Of a stretch of DNA of 64,000 nucleotides, positions 46,401 through 57,920 are shown in pieces (position 1 is the stretch's first letter; every line of letters starts with the position of its first letter). Source of the stretch: Branchiostoma floridae (Eukaryota > Chordata > Leptocardii > Amphioxiformes > Branchiostomatidae); assembly GCF_000003815.2 (NCBI RefSeq), contig NC_049988.1, positions 3,635,971 to 3,699,970 of the forward strand, written 5' to 3'. Under the pieces are notes generated by a model. That model saw only the letters and a list, made by a program, of their open reading frames with translations. It made no database searches and had not been told where the DNA came from. The position numbers were made by a program, and so were the translations under genes.

Positions 46401-49400
46401 TGGTGCAAATGTAGACTGTGGGGAACCTCTTTGTTGCAGGGCCAACAGCCCGGCAGGCAGTAAGTCCATTATATTATTTGTCCATTATTTGTGAGACCGC
46501 GTAGCGCAGCGGCAGCGTGTTCGGCCCATGACTGAGAGGTCGCGGGTTCAAATCCGGTTGCTGTGTTACCGATCTTGTGCCCTTAGGAAAGGCACTTTAC
46601 ACGATTTCCTCACCTTACTCAGGTGAAAATGAGTACCTAGCTTCGGCTAGGGCCGTCCCTCGGATAGGACGTTAAATGGAGGTCCCGTGTCTGGGGAGAG
46701 CCATACCCCATGCACGTTAAAGAACCTGCCACACGTGCGATGCTGCAGTGTGAGTGGTTCAAAACCTACAGTACCTTGGCCGCACCTGGGGCAATTACTG
46801 TCGTACTGAGGTCACCTGAGTGGCGCCGAATGGCAGCTTGCTCCAGACCCTTGTGATTTAGCCCCGCCTATTGTAAGCTCCTCGCAATTCAGCCCCTGGC
46901 TGGAAAGAATGAGTAGTAGGCCCACCCAATAATTAGATGATTTATATTATCATAAATAGCCAGTGAAGGTGAGTGAGCCAGTAGGGATGGGTACCGGTAG
47001 AGATAATTCAGGCACAGGTATGGCTCAGGTCCAGCGGATCAGGTCTAGGTCCAGACATGAACCTGGACTGAATTATCTGTGAAAACTTGTGAATTGGGAG
47101 TACTAAAAACAATAGTCCATTTCGCTACAAAGGATTCTGTTTGGTGGAGTATCTGATGTCCATTGGCATTTCAAAATCCTATCCAAGTCATGTAAACAAC
47201 ACCAACTGTAGAAGCACTCTCAAAGTCAGGACACAATCAAAGCACTCTTGTATATTCAATGTAAAAATCTAATGTGTGTTGTTTCTTATTCTTTACTCCT
47301 ATATTATGCAGGTTTTAGTGTTTATTGACAAAGTTTTGAATGTGTTGTGTTGTTTAGAGGGAGGTCCCAAACCTGCGGGGAAGTGGGGAGACTACAGGTA
47401 CTGTGACACACCACTGTGGACAATGGAAAACCTGCTACAACACCTGGCACAGAAACAGGTAGGACTTGACACAATATACAGAAACATCAGCAGCTGTGTA
47501 AACAGTGTAGCTGTTAGCATGAGAAAGTTGGCTTAACTGTCTCTGTGTTCTCGTAACTATAATGCTTGTGTAGATGGGGAAAAAATTTGGAACTAGAAAA
47601 AAGTGATCGTCTTGAACAGTCGTCTTGTGGACATGGCTGTTGGACCAAATTTTAACTGTATGACATACATTTTATGGTGTCAGGAGGACAATCTGTACAA
47701 AAAAAAACTTGCTGTTTCTGTGGGTTCATTCCAACATGTTGGCATTGTTCTATACCAGTTATAATTAGCATATCATCATTATATAATGTTAAGCCCTATT
47801 TCACAATTCAAGGAATAGAACACACACACACACAAAAGGTCCATCCCTGGCCAAATGTTAGTAGCTGCTGCATTTTTTAGGTTAAATTACTCCAATTAGA
47901 ATATGTATCACCCCCCTCCCCAATTATGGGTAGGTCTGACACAAATCTGTAGACTGAAAGGTAAAATGTAAAAACTCAAATTTGTATTTCCCATACAGTC
48001 ACAGTTCGACTATGCCATCTGGGCAGGCGACATCCCAGCACACGACGTTTGGAACCAGTCGCGTACAGACCAGTTACACGTCCTGAACACCGTGTCAGAC
48101 ATGATGTTAAAGTATCTGAAAATCCCAATCTACCCTGCCCTAGGTAACCATGAGAGCTCACCGGTCGACAGGTGAGTTGTTTCAATGTTTTTTAACGCTC
48201 GTTGGGCACCTCTGTATTCCTGTACGCTTGTAAGTCCTGGTCTCTGACAGCAAAACTGGAGAAAAGAGAAGAAATACTTCCATACAGAATAAAGTGAGTA
48301 AAATATTGGTCCATTCGAAGACCTTCTAATGGTACGGCCAAGTGTCACAGTCATCAGGACTAGCTAGAATTATAAAGCAAGAAACCATACAAGTCAACAT
48401 ACTTTTAATGCATTGATGAATAAAATGTAACAAGACTAGGAAGTCAAGGACTTTCTTCAACTGTTAGTGCCGAAATGTTGAGCATTTGGAGTTTTATTTT
48501 TGTTGCCAGCGTATATATTACACATGTCATTCAATTTGGTTCCTTAATCATAGTCAAACAGTAGTTATTTCATACTTGTTTCAAAACCCAGAAGCTTTCC
48601 ATGTTTGCTGAACTCTCAGAATGACAGTGTGCAAAGTGGTTTAGCATGTGTGTTTTTTCTGGAGCAGAGACATTTTTGCTATTACAATGTGTTATCTTAA
48701 TTTGCTGTTGTTATTGGATGGGCCATTTACTTGTCTTACTTTTGTAGTATTCTGATAAATAAAATAATTTTTTCCTCCCAGTTTCCCACCTCCATTCATC
48801 ACTGGTAAAGACTCCATCTCCTGGCTGTACGATGCCCTGGCTGAAACATGGACACATTGGACACCTGTCAGTACCAAGAGAAACATTGAAAGGTATGTCT
48901 TTGCTAGTGTAAACCTTGTTCATGTAGTAGGAACCTTGAGTGTACTACAAGTGTGTCTTAGTGTGTGTACATGTGCATGTACATTTGTGTGTAATACATG
49001 CATATGTAACTATGTGCATGTGTGTGTGTCCTTGTTAATGAATGAATGAATGAAGACCTTTATTGTACATACATACCCACTTGATTCAGTACAGGTCGTA
49101 ACAAAAGATACATGAACTATATACAATGAATCTACAATCCTATTCTACTGTGTGAATTCGAATTCTTCTTGTTTCTTTGTGATATTGAAAACGTATGCAC
49201 AGATATGCTTAAAGGTTTGTCTAAATTCATAAGGAATATGAATTTGTCTATATTACTTAGTTGTATGAAGTGGGGGAACATGGGTTCTATCAGTCTATAA
49301 AGTTAATGTTCATGACTTTATATTCTCTTATCCCATCACAGAGGTGCTTTTTACTCGATACTAATTCGACCCGGGCTTCGGCTGATCTCCATCAACACTA

Positions 49401-52400
49401 ACTACTGCAACACCAACAACTGGTGGCTGCTGCTGAACACCACCGACCCTGCAGGCCAGCTGCAGTGGCTCACTCAACAGCTGCAGCAGGCTGAGGACAA
49501 AGGGGAAAAGGTCAGAGTTCATTCTCTTTTGATCACTTTGCATGCTACATTGTACTATCAGGAGTCCTTTTGACTGACAGATGAATCCTCTGCTTCCTAC
49601 CTCCACTGGGAGGCACTGTGCTCTTCACCCGCTGTCCAACTCCTTCTGCACCAGACCAGGCATTTTAGAGTTTTTTTTCTCTTGGGCCTCCTCTACCCGT
49701 TCCTCCCATGGTACAGTCAGTTCTAGGAGGATGATTTGCTTTAAGTCTGTGCTGACTTTAGGATGACTGCTTCCCTGATGTTTTCTGGTAGCGCCCCTTG
49801 GCTATGTAGCTAACTTGTGCTTTCTGGTAATGCCTCTATCTCTTTGCTGCTGGCAGACAGTCCTGCCGCTGGAACTAGGTCAGAGCTTGGGGTGGCCGTC
49901 TGATGCTCGCCACTTACATGAAGGTCCTGAGAACTGTGGGTTTCTTCCCATCTCCTAACCTCCTCCGTCTCACCGAGGGTTTTATGCCTCGAGCGTTGTT
50001 CTGGGTTTTGCCTCAGACAACCCATTTTTGCCTGCTGGATCTTGATGAATCCTAAATTTGCACACTTTTCCACATTTACAATGCTACTTGAAAGTGTATT
50101 TGATGCCGGTTGTTCAGCTGGTAGTCGGGGCCGTTGCCAAGTCGTTACCGTGACATCCGTCTTACCGGTGCTCTCTTCTGCCCCCCTCAGAAGCACCTGG
50201 GGGTATTTTTTTGTATTGTAAGATGCAATGTGTTGATTAAATATGTTCTTGTTTTGCCCCACCTCAGGTACACATTATTGGACACATCCCCCCAGGGACT
50301 AACTGTCTAAAGGCATGGAGCTGGAACTACTACAGAATCATTGACAGGTTTGTATGATTATGTAGAACTGCAAATTAAAGAGAACTAGTCAGAACTATCT
50401 TCCAAAACAATGTTTGAACTCACCGGATTTCCCTCTGTTCTTCTTTGAGACAACTGAAAACTCAACTGGTAAGAACATTTCATCTTCTGGAAGTGTGATG
50501 TGAGCAACCGGTCAAAGGTACTTGGTAGCGGCCTCCGTCCCGGTTCAAAGCATGTTCTTGGGTGTACTGTCTGTCTGATGTGTCAGTAAATATAAAAGTT
50601 GTACTAATTATCATGATGGATGATAAATCTGGATGTTCATGTAGATGTCACTTAAATGGTGCAATATTTTAGCCAAGACTGGGCAACATTGCTTTCTTTC
50701 AGAAAATTGATGCACTGTAACTGTTGTCTGCACATCAGAAGTGAGCAGCTAGGGGGAGCTCTTTGCTCTTTCTGGAATGAGCTTGAATCCTTGAAAATCC
50801 CCTGATTCGAATCCTCCCCAAAACATAGCCACTTCAACCTTGCTACAAGGCCTTACCATGGATCAGGAAAGAGAAACTAAAAAATAAGAAGTCAGCCATT
50901 CAACCAATGCAGCTGTAGCATGCCAGTGAGTGTATATTTAGAGTATGTTCTGGCATGCTACACCTGCCAAATTATAGCCTTTTTAGAGAAGTTACATGTA
51001 AATAGCACAGACTGTACAAATCGTTTATATCTTTCCAGGTATGAAAGCACAGTGGCGGCCCAGTTCTTCGGACACACCCACCGCGACCATTTTGAGCTGT
51101 TTTACGACATGAAGAATCGTACAAGGCCCACCAACATCGCGTACATCGGGCCTAGTGTCACGACTTACCAGTATCTGAACCCTGGGTACAAAGTGTATGA
51201 AATAGACGGGAACTATACTGGCAGGTAAGATGGTAACCTCCTTTCCTTTTTTGGCAACACTTCAGGGGTGGAGTCATTTTTTTATACAGAAAGTCTTATT
51301 TGGTGCTCACTGAACATGATTATAATAGTGCCTAAGGCCACACCAATTTAATTTGTTGGTTCTCCAAGATTTCCGAAAAAGTATGCTCAACTGGAAAAAT
51401 GTAATGAAAACAAAGCCAGAGGATCAGGTTATGCCTTGATGCACTAACAGTTTTACCTGGTGAATACAGGCATAGTCAAGTTTTTTGCCTGACCTATGCT
51501 TTTATTATAAGCTACTTGCCATATCTGTATCTTTAGAATTTTAAAAACCAGAGTGAAGTCTAACATGGCCTAGTCTTGCATCATGATATAGTGGCAAGAA
51601 CAGTGTAAAAAGATGCTATAGATACATCTCCCTGTGGTTAAAGTGATAATAGACCTTTTCAGGCCATTGGGGCAGTGGGTTGTTATCCACTGTGTCTAGG
51701 GCACGGTATCAGGAGGTGAAGTCCATCCCTCTCCTTCCAGCACTTTTTACCTCCCCAACCAAAGTCAGGTACCCAATCGGCTTTACACCTGGGAGGAACA
51801 AGGAAAGTCGACTTGGTACCTTTCCCAAGTACATAATGTCTATAACCACAAATGGGAAGATTTGAATCCATGACTAACCTCAATCTTTGATGCTACGCCA
51901 TTCTCAAAAGCATGTTGTCTTTCTCCTGTCCCCAGCTCCATGCTGGTAGTGAACCAGCAGACTTACATCATGAACCTGACAGAAGCCAACCTGACAGACA
52001 AACCAAACTGGCAGCTGGAGTATGACACTAAGGTACACGTGGCTTTGTCTTTTATTATTTGCTAGCATGCATAGTCCAGTGGTTAGAGGCCCTGCCTCTG
52101 GAAATAGAAGCCGTGAGTTTGATTCTGGCTGTGTCGCTCACCCAACATGCATACCAGAAAGGGTTGTTGTCCGGCTTAAGACTGGACGTTAAGCTGTGGT
52201 CCATTGTTTATTACCTTAACCTATCTAGTCTTTTGACCTCCAGGTCATTGTAGGGAAAAGGTAAAAGATGGAGAGTTGTCTCCAGGCTCGTCTTTCCCTT
52301 GCCAGGGTCAGCCCTTCCTTGCCAGGGTCACCTTGCATCTCTTGACTGTTGCTCTGTTTATTGTGCTTGTCAAAAAGAGCCAAAGGGCATTTACAGATAC

Positions 52401-53715
52401 TGAACCTGTTGTAGTATGCCAAATGGCAGTTATACTGGCTGTACAGATACAGATACAGAACACATTCAAAAACAGCAAGAGCCTACATGCCTACATGCCT
52501 ATGTATAGATGTATGTGTCATACCGGTTAATGTATGTAATATTGTATATCTTGATTCTGGTAAAATATAAGTACTAAGAGAATAATAAATCCAACTGTAT
52601 CACTTTAACCCTTCAGGAGGCCTATAACATGTCGTCAATGACTCCTGCAGACTGGGACAAGTTTGTTCAGAGGCTGGAGAAAGACGATAAACTCTTCCAG
52701 ACGTTTTACAAGTGAGTGTTTTCAAAGTTCTTTTAATGCAAGAAAAACAACATCAGTAGGGGGAAGAAGATTGCCACTGATTTGTATGCTTTGTATAAGA
52801 AAACATTACAGAAGTCTTGTATCAATGGCTTGATTTGAATAAACTCTAAAAGATTTGATGTTAGCTGAAGTTTACTTTTGGAAAGTCTAAGTCCTTCTCA
52901 CAATCTGTGGTGAATAGGATGGTACCAATCTCCAACTCTATAGCCTTTGGCCAGAGTTGTGCAAGCACCACAGCAGGGAGTAGTCTACTGGTAGTGGTGT
53001 CTGTTCAACTCTTCCATGTATCTCTTTCCTTAGTGCTGAGTACTAAGTCGTGAATCGCAAAGCTCAGTCATGCAGTAGACACATACTGGGACACTTTTCG
53101 ATAATATTGTGATTCCAATGTATGACTGAAGGAAACACATGTGAAAGACAATGAAAAACATGGCTAATATCCATGACCAATTACTTCACCCACAGAAACA
53201 CAAGGACCTGCCAGCCTGTTGTCTGCTATGCTCTTCTCCTAGAAGTGATTGATTGCCATTGTTAATGAAACTAATGAGAAACACATAGGAATCACAGCCT
53301 CAGAAACCTTTTGGATATGTATCCTCCAAAGCAAACATAAAGAACCCTATGACTAGGAAACAAAGGGGATATATCTCCTCTTCTGCTGGGTGTGTTTCTC
53401 CAGTATTTCCCCTGAGTTTGACTTTTGAACCAAGCTTTGTGAGGGAAATCAGTATGTACCATGTTCGAGTGGGGATCTAACCCACAAAGTAAGGTACTTT
53501 ATGATATTTTCTAGAAACCAAGTGACTGTATGGTTTTATCCTACAGGTATTACTACAAGTCCTACCCAGCTGAAGCCTGTGATCAGAAGTGCAGGACTGC
53601 CCTCATCTGTGACCTGAAGACGGCTCGCAGCGACGACCCCAGCATGTGCACTTTGACCCCCGAGGTCACATGGAGGGACCTGCAGAACTATCGGACAGCC
53701 AACAGACTCTGCTGA
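43460..53715 (+). CDS. SMPD1: Acid sphingomyelinase (sphingomyelin phosphodiesterase)
   Basis: Fourteen coding exons: 43460-43602, 44653-44749, 45374-45463, 46068-46229, 46336-46459, 47358-47458, 47999-48171, 48782-48892, 49342-49510, 50268-50347, 51039-51224, 51936-52032, 52617-52711, 53547-53715; 1797 nt, 598 residues (the human enzyme is near 630). It hydrolyses sphingomyelin to ceramide and phosphocholine in lysosomes or after secretion. Order: signal peptide (about 1-27), saposin B domain (about 55-140), Pro-rich linker ([12 protein letters not shown]), metallophosphatase domain (about 170-440), C-terminal domain. Zinc ligands by motif: D177 and H179, D250, N289, H396, H429 and H431; H254 and H290 match the catalytic histidines. 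Their spacing follows the human enzyme. All introns are GT..AG and in phase; the donor after 49510 (GTCAGA) is weak. Confidence 0.93.
43652..43835. repeat. Interspersed repeat, copy 2
   Basis: Same order of words as 20431-20612: CAGGGTTCTAGCTTGTGCAT, GGGCCACTAC, GTGTAGTGGAGCTTTGC, AAAATGATGATATGCCAT. It lies in the first coding intron of the sphingomyelinase gene. Confidence 0.6.
44653..46229 (+). CDS. SMPD1: Sphingomyelinase exons 2-4 (coding): saposin B domain and Pro-rich linker
   Basis: Exons 44653-44749, 45374-45463 and 46068-46229 encode the built-in lipid-presenting saposin domain: [11 protein letters not shown] at residues 60-70, then paired cysteines in [14 protein letters not shown] and [11 protein letters not shown]. 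The linker after [12 protein letters not shown] is a run of Pro and Thr. A 15-bp tandem repeat (TAACTATGGTAACAG, three copies) starts right at the donor after 46229. Confidence 0.88.
45737..45944 (+). mobile_element. Foldback MITE, family A copy 6
   Basis: TACTGTACATTTAAGTTTGT to GTTTCTGCATCTACAGTA, with TTTCGCGGTAGC and GGCCACCGCGAAAACC inside. It is in a sphingomyelinase intron. Confidence 0.75.
46336..51224 (+). CDS. SMPD1: Sphingomyelinase exons 5-11 (coding): metallophosphatase core
   Basis: Motifs in order: [11 protein letters not shown] (D177, H179), [11 protein letters not shown] (D250, H254), PALGNHES (N289, H290), [23 protein letters not shown] (H396), [15 protein letters not shown] (H429, H431). 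These are the seven bimetal ligands and two catalytic histidines of the acid sphingomyelinase/metallophosphoesterase family. Nothing essential is missing, so an active enzyme is expected. Confidence 0.92.
46491..46950 (+). mobile_element. tRNA-derived SINE
   Basis: The head GTAGCGCAGCGGCAGCGTG (A box) and GGTCGCGGGTTCAAATCC (B box at 46544-46555) resembles tRNA-Met, with CCCATGA in the anticodon-loop position. After it come ACCGATCTTGTGCCCTTAGG and AAAGGCACTTTACACGATTT, then about 350 bp of SINE body (GAACCTGCCACACGTGCGAT). The 3' boundary is approximate. It lies in a sphingomyelinase intron. It is not a working tRNA gene because the acceptor stem is not closed. Confidence 0.8.
51640..51885 (-). 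mobile_element. tRNA-derived SINE fragment, minus strand
   Basis: Read on the minus strand it contains GGATTCAAATCTTCC (decayed B box), TTGGGAAAGGTACC, GGGTACCTGACTTTGGTTGG and TCCTGATACCGTGCCCTAGA. These match the tail of the SINE at 5820-6420. It lies in a sphingomyelinase intron. Confidence 0.65.
52047..52215 (+). mobile_element. Second type of tRNA-derived SINE
   Basis: ATAGTCCAGTGGTTAGAGGC is an A box and GTGAGTTTGATTCTGG a B box in tRNA spacing. The body (GGGTTGTTGTCCGGCTTAAG, CTGGACGTTAAGCTGTGGTC) differs from the other SINE. It lies in a sphingomyelinase intron. Confidence 0.6.
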
Positions 53716-54463
53716 GGTGCAATATTCTCAGGACAAAATTTCTAGTCTCAGAACAAATTTTTTATAGGGTTTCTATTGTAGAATTTCGTCTTCATCGTCT
53801 CCTTTGCTTCAAAGTTCATTGGTCACCGATGATTCTACCAGGTCATTTGCTGCCCTCCACTCTTTATTTTTTTGTGGGGATCCACTTCAGCGTTTTGAGC
53901 AGGGCCTTACAGGATAATATTTTAATGCTTCTACAGTTAAGTGACTGCCTTATATAATAACATATCAGAAAGTTATTACTTGTGACAAAATGCATAGATT
54001 TTTACATCTTTTTATTTTGAATGACAGCTATAGGAACTGTGCAATGGGTTAGTCTTCTCTGTAATGTGACTCACCCCCACCATATTTATGCAATGTACAG
54101 TTACTTACTCTGTTAATTGATTCCAGTATACAATTTTCAAATGAGTTGAGTTGAGGAAAAGGAAATAATTTACTTAATTCAGTAAACTACTCATCTGATC
54201 ATAGGACTCATTACAATTATTTCATATTTGTTACTGATGATGACTCACCATTGTGCAATGAACTATTTCAAAAGCTGCTATTGTTTGACTTGTTGTCTAT
54301 GATTGTTATTGTTATTGTTGTGGAGGAAGGAGTAAGAATTTTGAAATTACTGGCTATCTCAGATTTGGTTTTTAGACATTTCAGAAATCAAACTTCCCAT
54401 GCTTGCATTTTGTACTTTTTATCCCAGGTAGTAATACTCTATCTTTTAAGCTGATAAATGACA

Positions 54464-54469
54464 AATAAA
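54464..54469 (+). terminator. Candidate polyadenylation signal of the sphingomyelinase gene
   Basis: AATAAA about 750 bp past the stop codon, the first canonical one downstream. Further AATAAA words occur near 54960, 55615 and 55730, so alternative ends are possible. Confidence 0.4.
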
Positions 54470-54499
54470 AAAGTTATCATAACATACTTAGTACTATCA

Positions 54500-56160
54500 T
54501 TTTGAATGGCCATATGCTCAAGTTCTATGTGTATTTTTATAACAAGCCATCATTTGTAATGCTCCTGTAGAACTGATTTTTTTAGCAATGCCTCAGGGTG
54601 GAGCCTTATTATTACTGTTTGTTGAGAACCAACACCTTCCAATGTATACAATTACCCTTTAAGTAATAATACATACCTCATTGACACATGCCAATGCTCT
54701 CAGTATGTTTTTAAAAGTGCCTGAAGCACAAGCAACAAAAGGATCATTTGTTTAACTTCTTAAAGCTAAGTATACTTTTTTTTTTGGTACACTCCTGGTA
54801 TTATGTTTTATTCTGAAGTTTTAATGCCTGATGTAACATAAATTGATTGGCAATGTTTGTTTTAAGTGAAATCTACTTGTACACAATTACAATACCTGCA
54901 TCATTAGCAATTTTAGCAGTTGTTTGGTAGACAGTTTATTTTAGAAGAGAATTGAAGCAATAAAACTGAATAGAAGATAGGCCCAAATATACAAGACATG
55001 AGATGCAAATAAGATTAGGTAGCCATCACAACAAGTTAGGTTGAAGATCTCTTGTGTGTCCAAATATGCTGCATGTTCTTATGTTTCTCGTATGATATTC
55101 AATATGGTTCTTAAATCTTGTCTGAGATTTTAATTCAAAGGTACTTATTGTAGGATTTTGGCTCGAAGACTACGAATATTCGGAATCTAAGTCTCCATTG
55201 ATATTTGTGTTCACTAATCATCAACATATTTGCGTCAATTCCTTACATTTTTCCAGTGTAGGGGAACAATGTGAAAGCCATCGGTAAGACGCACCCCTTT
55301 AAGTAATAGTAGTTTTTCCCAGCAGATCTGAAAAGTGCAAAAGATGCATTCATATGTGATAAATATTGCTGTGCAGTGCAACAAGGTAGATCCAAATTAT
55401 GAAGTAGAAAATGACCAAAAACAAAGACTTTGTAACCCCGTCATGTGTAAGCACATTTACCAATGATGATGTTTTAATGTTTTTATCAATTCTACAATAC
55501 CCACCTTTGATTAATGATTGCAGAATTGATTGTACATATTGAGAAAAATCACTTTCACATGTTTTATGAGCTATTTGCATTTTACTGCCATGACTTTTGT
55601 TATTTTTAAAACAGAATAAACTTTATTGTTGTGCACTAACTGTGCCCCATGTAGTTTTTGTTTCAAGTAGCTTTGTTTTACTTTATGATTACAGTGCCAG
55701 TTAGAGTGCTGTTTCATTGATACCTATTTCAAATAAATCTTTGAATTGATTGAATATCTCTATGAATGTAAAACAAAAACTGTTTTTACCGTCGGCAATG
55801 AGGTTATGTTTTCGATGTTGCTTTTAGGTTTGTAGGGGACATATATGGTATAGGGGTAAGTCACCGTAAGTGTCAGAATGAAAGATAAATTTTTCCGTAA
55901 GATTTTTAATAAATTTATATTATAGTAGGTAGAACTTCAATTGTCTCATGCACCTTAGGCTTTTTTTCCGTCATCACCTTAAACTAAAGACGAAGGTTTT
56001 CCAGTCGCATGAGGTTCCCACGTCCTTAGAGTACATTGTAAGGCTAGAAGTGCTTTTAGAAGCCAGGTTCAACTGCTGTCAAATGTACGATGTGACCTTT
56101 CACCCGTCAGTTTCGTTCAGTTCATGTCACCTAGGAGGTGTTACCAAGTAACTTAAAAGC
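54500..56160. other. Intergenic region
   Basis: AT-rich with several AATAAA words. TTTTTAGCAATGCCTCAGGG at about 54580 is a copy of a repeat left end also seen at about 30704, 45530 and 51250. No gene is supported. Confidence 0.4.
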
Positions 56161-56262
56161 GCAATTATGCCCGCTGCGGATCGGCCATCTTGGGGACGTG
56201 CGTGCCTAGCAAGATGTAGTAACTTGTCATTAGGTACAGGACAGAAACTGGCTGGAGTGCAG
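56161..56262 (+). promoter_or_regulatory. Probable first (non-coding) exon of the ankyrin/P-loop gene
   Basis: GGATCGGCCATCTTGG holds a YY1-type CCATCTTGG element typical of TSS-proximal DNA. About 70 bp further is a strong donor, GTGCAG|GTGAGT after 56262. A short ATG frame (56167) runs through it, but neither acceptor choice at 57874 or 57881 keeps it in frame with the ankyrin start codon, so it would be a leader or uORF. Confidence 0.35.
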
Positions 56263-57920
56263 GTGAGTTTTTCTTGTTTATCGCTAGAGATATTTTGTGG
56301 GGATATTTTTCAATTCTTTGTGCAACAGTTGTACTTGAATGAACAATCGTCCCATGGTGCTAAGTATAGTGGTCATGGATATAAACTGTTGTTTGGTAGT
56401 GTTACCTTATATGTTTGGTAATCAATTGCGTTCGTGAGAGGCCGTTTGGAATGAAAAGGCCCAAGGCTTTCGTCAAATTGGCTAAGATATAGGCGCTTTT
56501 ACGGTCATTGAAAACATTCCTTGTCGCCCCATATACATAGCTACTCAAAATCATAGTCTAACTAAACTTAAAGTTACAAGTGATGAAATGCACTTTGTGA
56601 TCGGTACTTTCTCGTAACCAAAACAACCGCTCTGTTAGGACTTGGGCAGGTCAGAGAACGTGTAACGGTGGATTTTCTGACCAGGTAAAGCATATACATG
56701 TATTGTAGTCAGCCCACTAGTGTTAGGCTAAATGCCAATCAAATTGTTCAAACAAGCCATAGTAAAGTGAATTATTTACAGGCTGCAACCCGAGTCTGTT
56801 TACTTAGCGCCAGGCCTTGTAAGCGGTGAAGGATATTGAAGGCCTGTTTCACCGTCGTTCACGCAGACACGCACAGTGTGAAAGTGATCTCGAACGAATA
56901 TTATTAAGTTCAATAGAACTGATTTCAGTTCACTGATCGTGATAGAAAAGGAGGATAGTATGAACAGGTTGAATGTGAAAGGAAAACAGCGCTACTTGAC
57001 ACTAAACACAACCATTGAAGGATTGGGACCCTTAATTTCTAGTAGCTGTTTACACAGCGAGCATATCAGATGAGCTCTGACAATGGTGGGGATAAGTCTA
57101 GTTTGAACAGATATTTGAACTTTCAACCTCTTGAGACAATGAAAGGGTCATTAATCATGAGTGGACTACACACGCTATCCAGCAAAAGTGTAATGTACAT
57201 ATATGCTAAACATATTACTGTGTTACTGATAGTTCAATACGTTAGATTTTAAACTTTATCAACCATTGACAGAGAACAAAATGGTGCATGAAAAGATGAA
57301 TTTACAACTAGAGTTTGGGGAGTAGTCTGTATATTTCTAGCAAAATTCATATTACCTCATTGAATAGGCTACTAAGGTTGTAATTATCATAATCTATGTT
57401 GGGAGTAATTGATTATCTTACTGACCTAACCAAACTTACTCATAGTACGTGTGTGAAAGTTCTATGCTTTGGCAGAATTTGATGTCAGCATTTTATCAAT
57501 AATCATGGAGAAGAATTTTACATAATTAGTGCATTGTGATGTTCCCATTCATCTAAGTTACTAACTTACATATGCCACAAGCATTATATTCCTGATCCCG
57601 TCATTTACCAATTTAAAGAAGTGGAGTGTTTCCGCATTGATTATACAAATATGACATTTTCTTCATGTTCCACTTTACCCCAAATTAAGGTGTCAATACA
57701 TGTAGTAAGGTCCTACTGTGGAAACTTATGTAATTCTAGAATTACCTAATCGATCCTAGTCCTCAACAAATCAACAAGGGCAGACACAAAGAGGCAGACA
57801 GTCAAATTACACGTACCCAATTCAATACCTCTGCTCACAGTGATAAACCGTAGAGCGTACGTTTTTATTTCAGTTTTCAGTGTTTGTGGTGTTGGTGTGA
57901 TAAAAGTAACGACCAGTGTC

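Noticed and set aside
45974-46408. 144-codon minus-strand frame with [12 protein letters not shown] repeats
   Set aside because: Antisense of sphingomyelinase exons and of the 15-bp tandem repeat after 46229.
46501-46572. tRNA-Met gene
   Set aside because: A and B boxes are tRNA-like, but the acceptor stem does not close and the sequence continues into a SINE body.
49810-50262. 150-codon minus-strand frame
   Set aside because: Intronic, hydrophilic, no domain; possibly an old retroelement piece but I could not support it.
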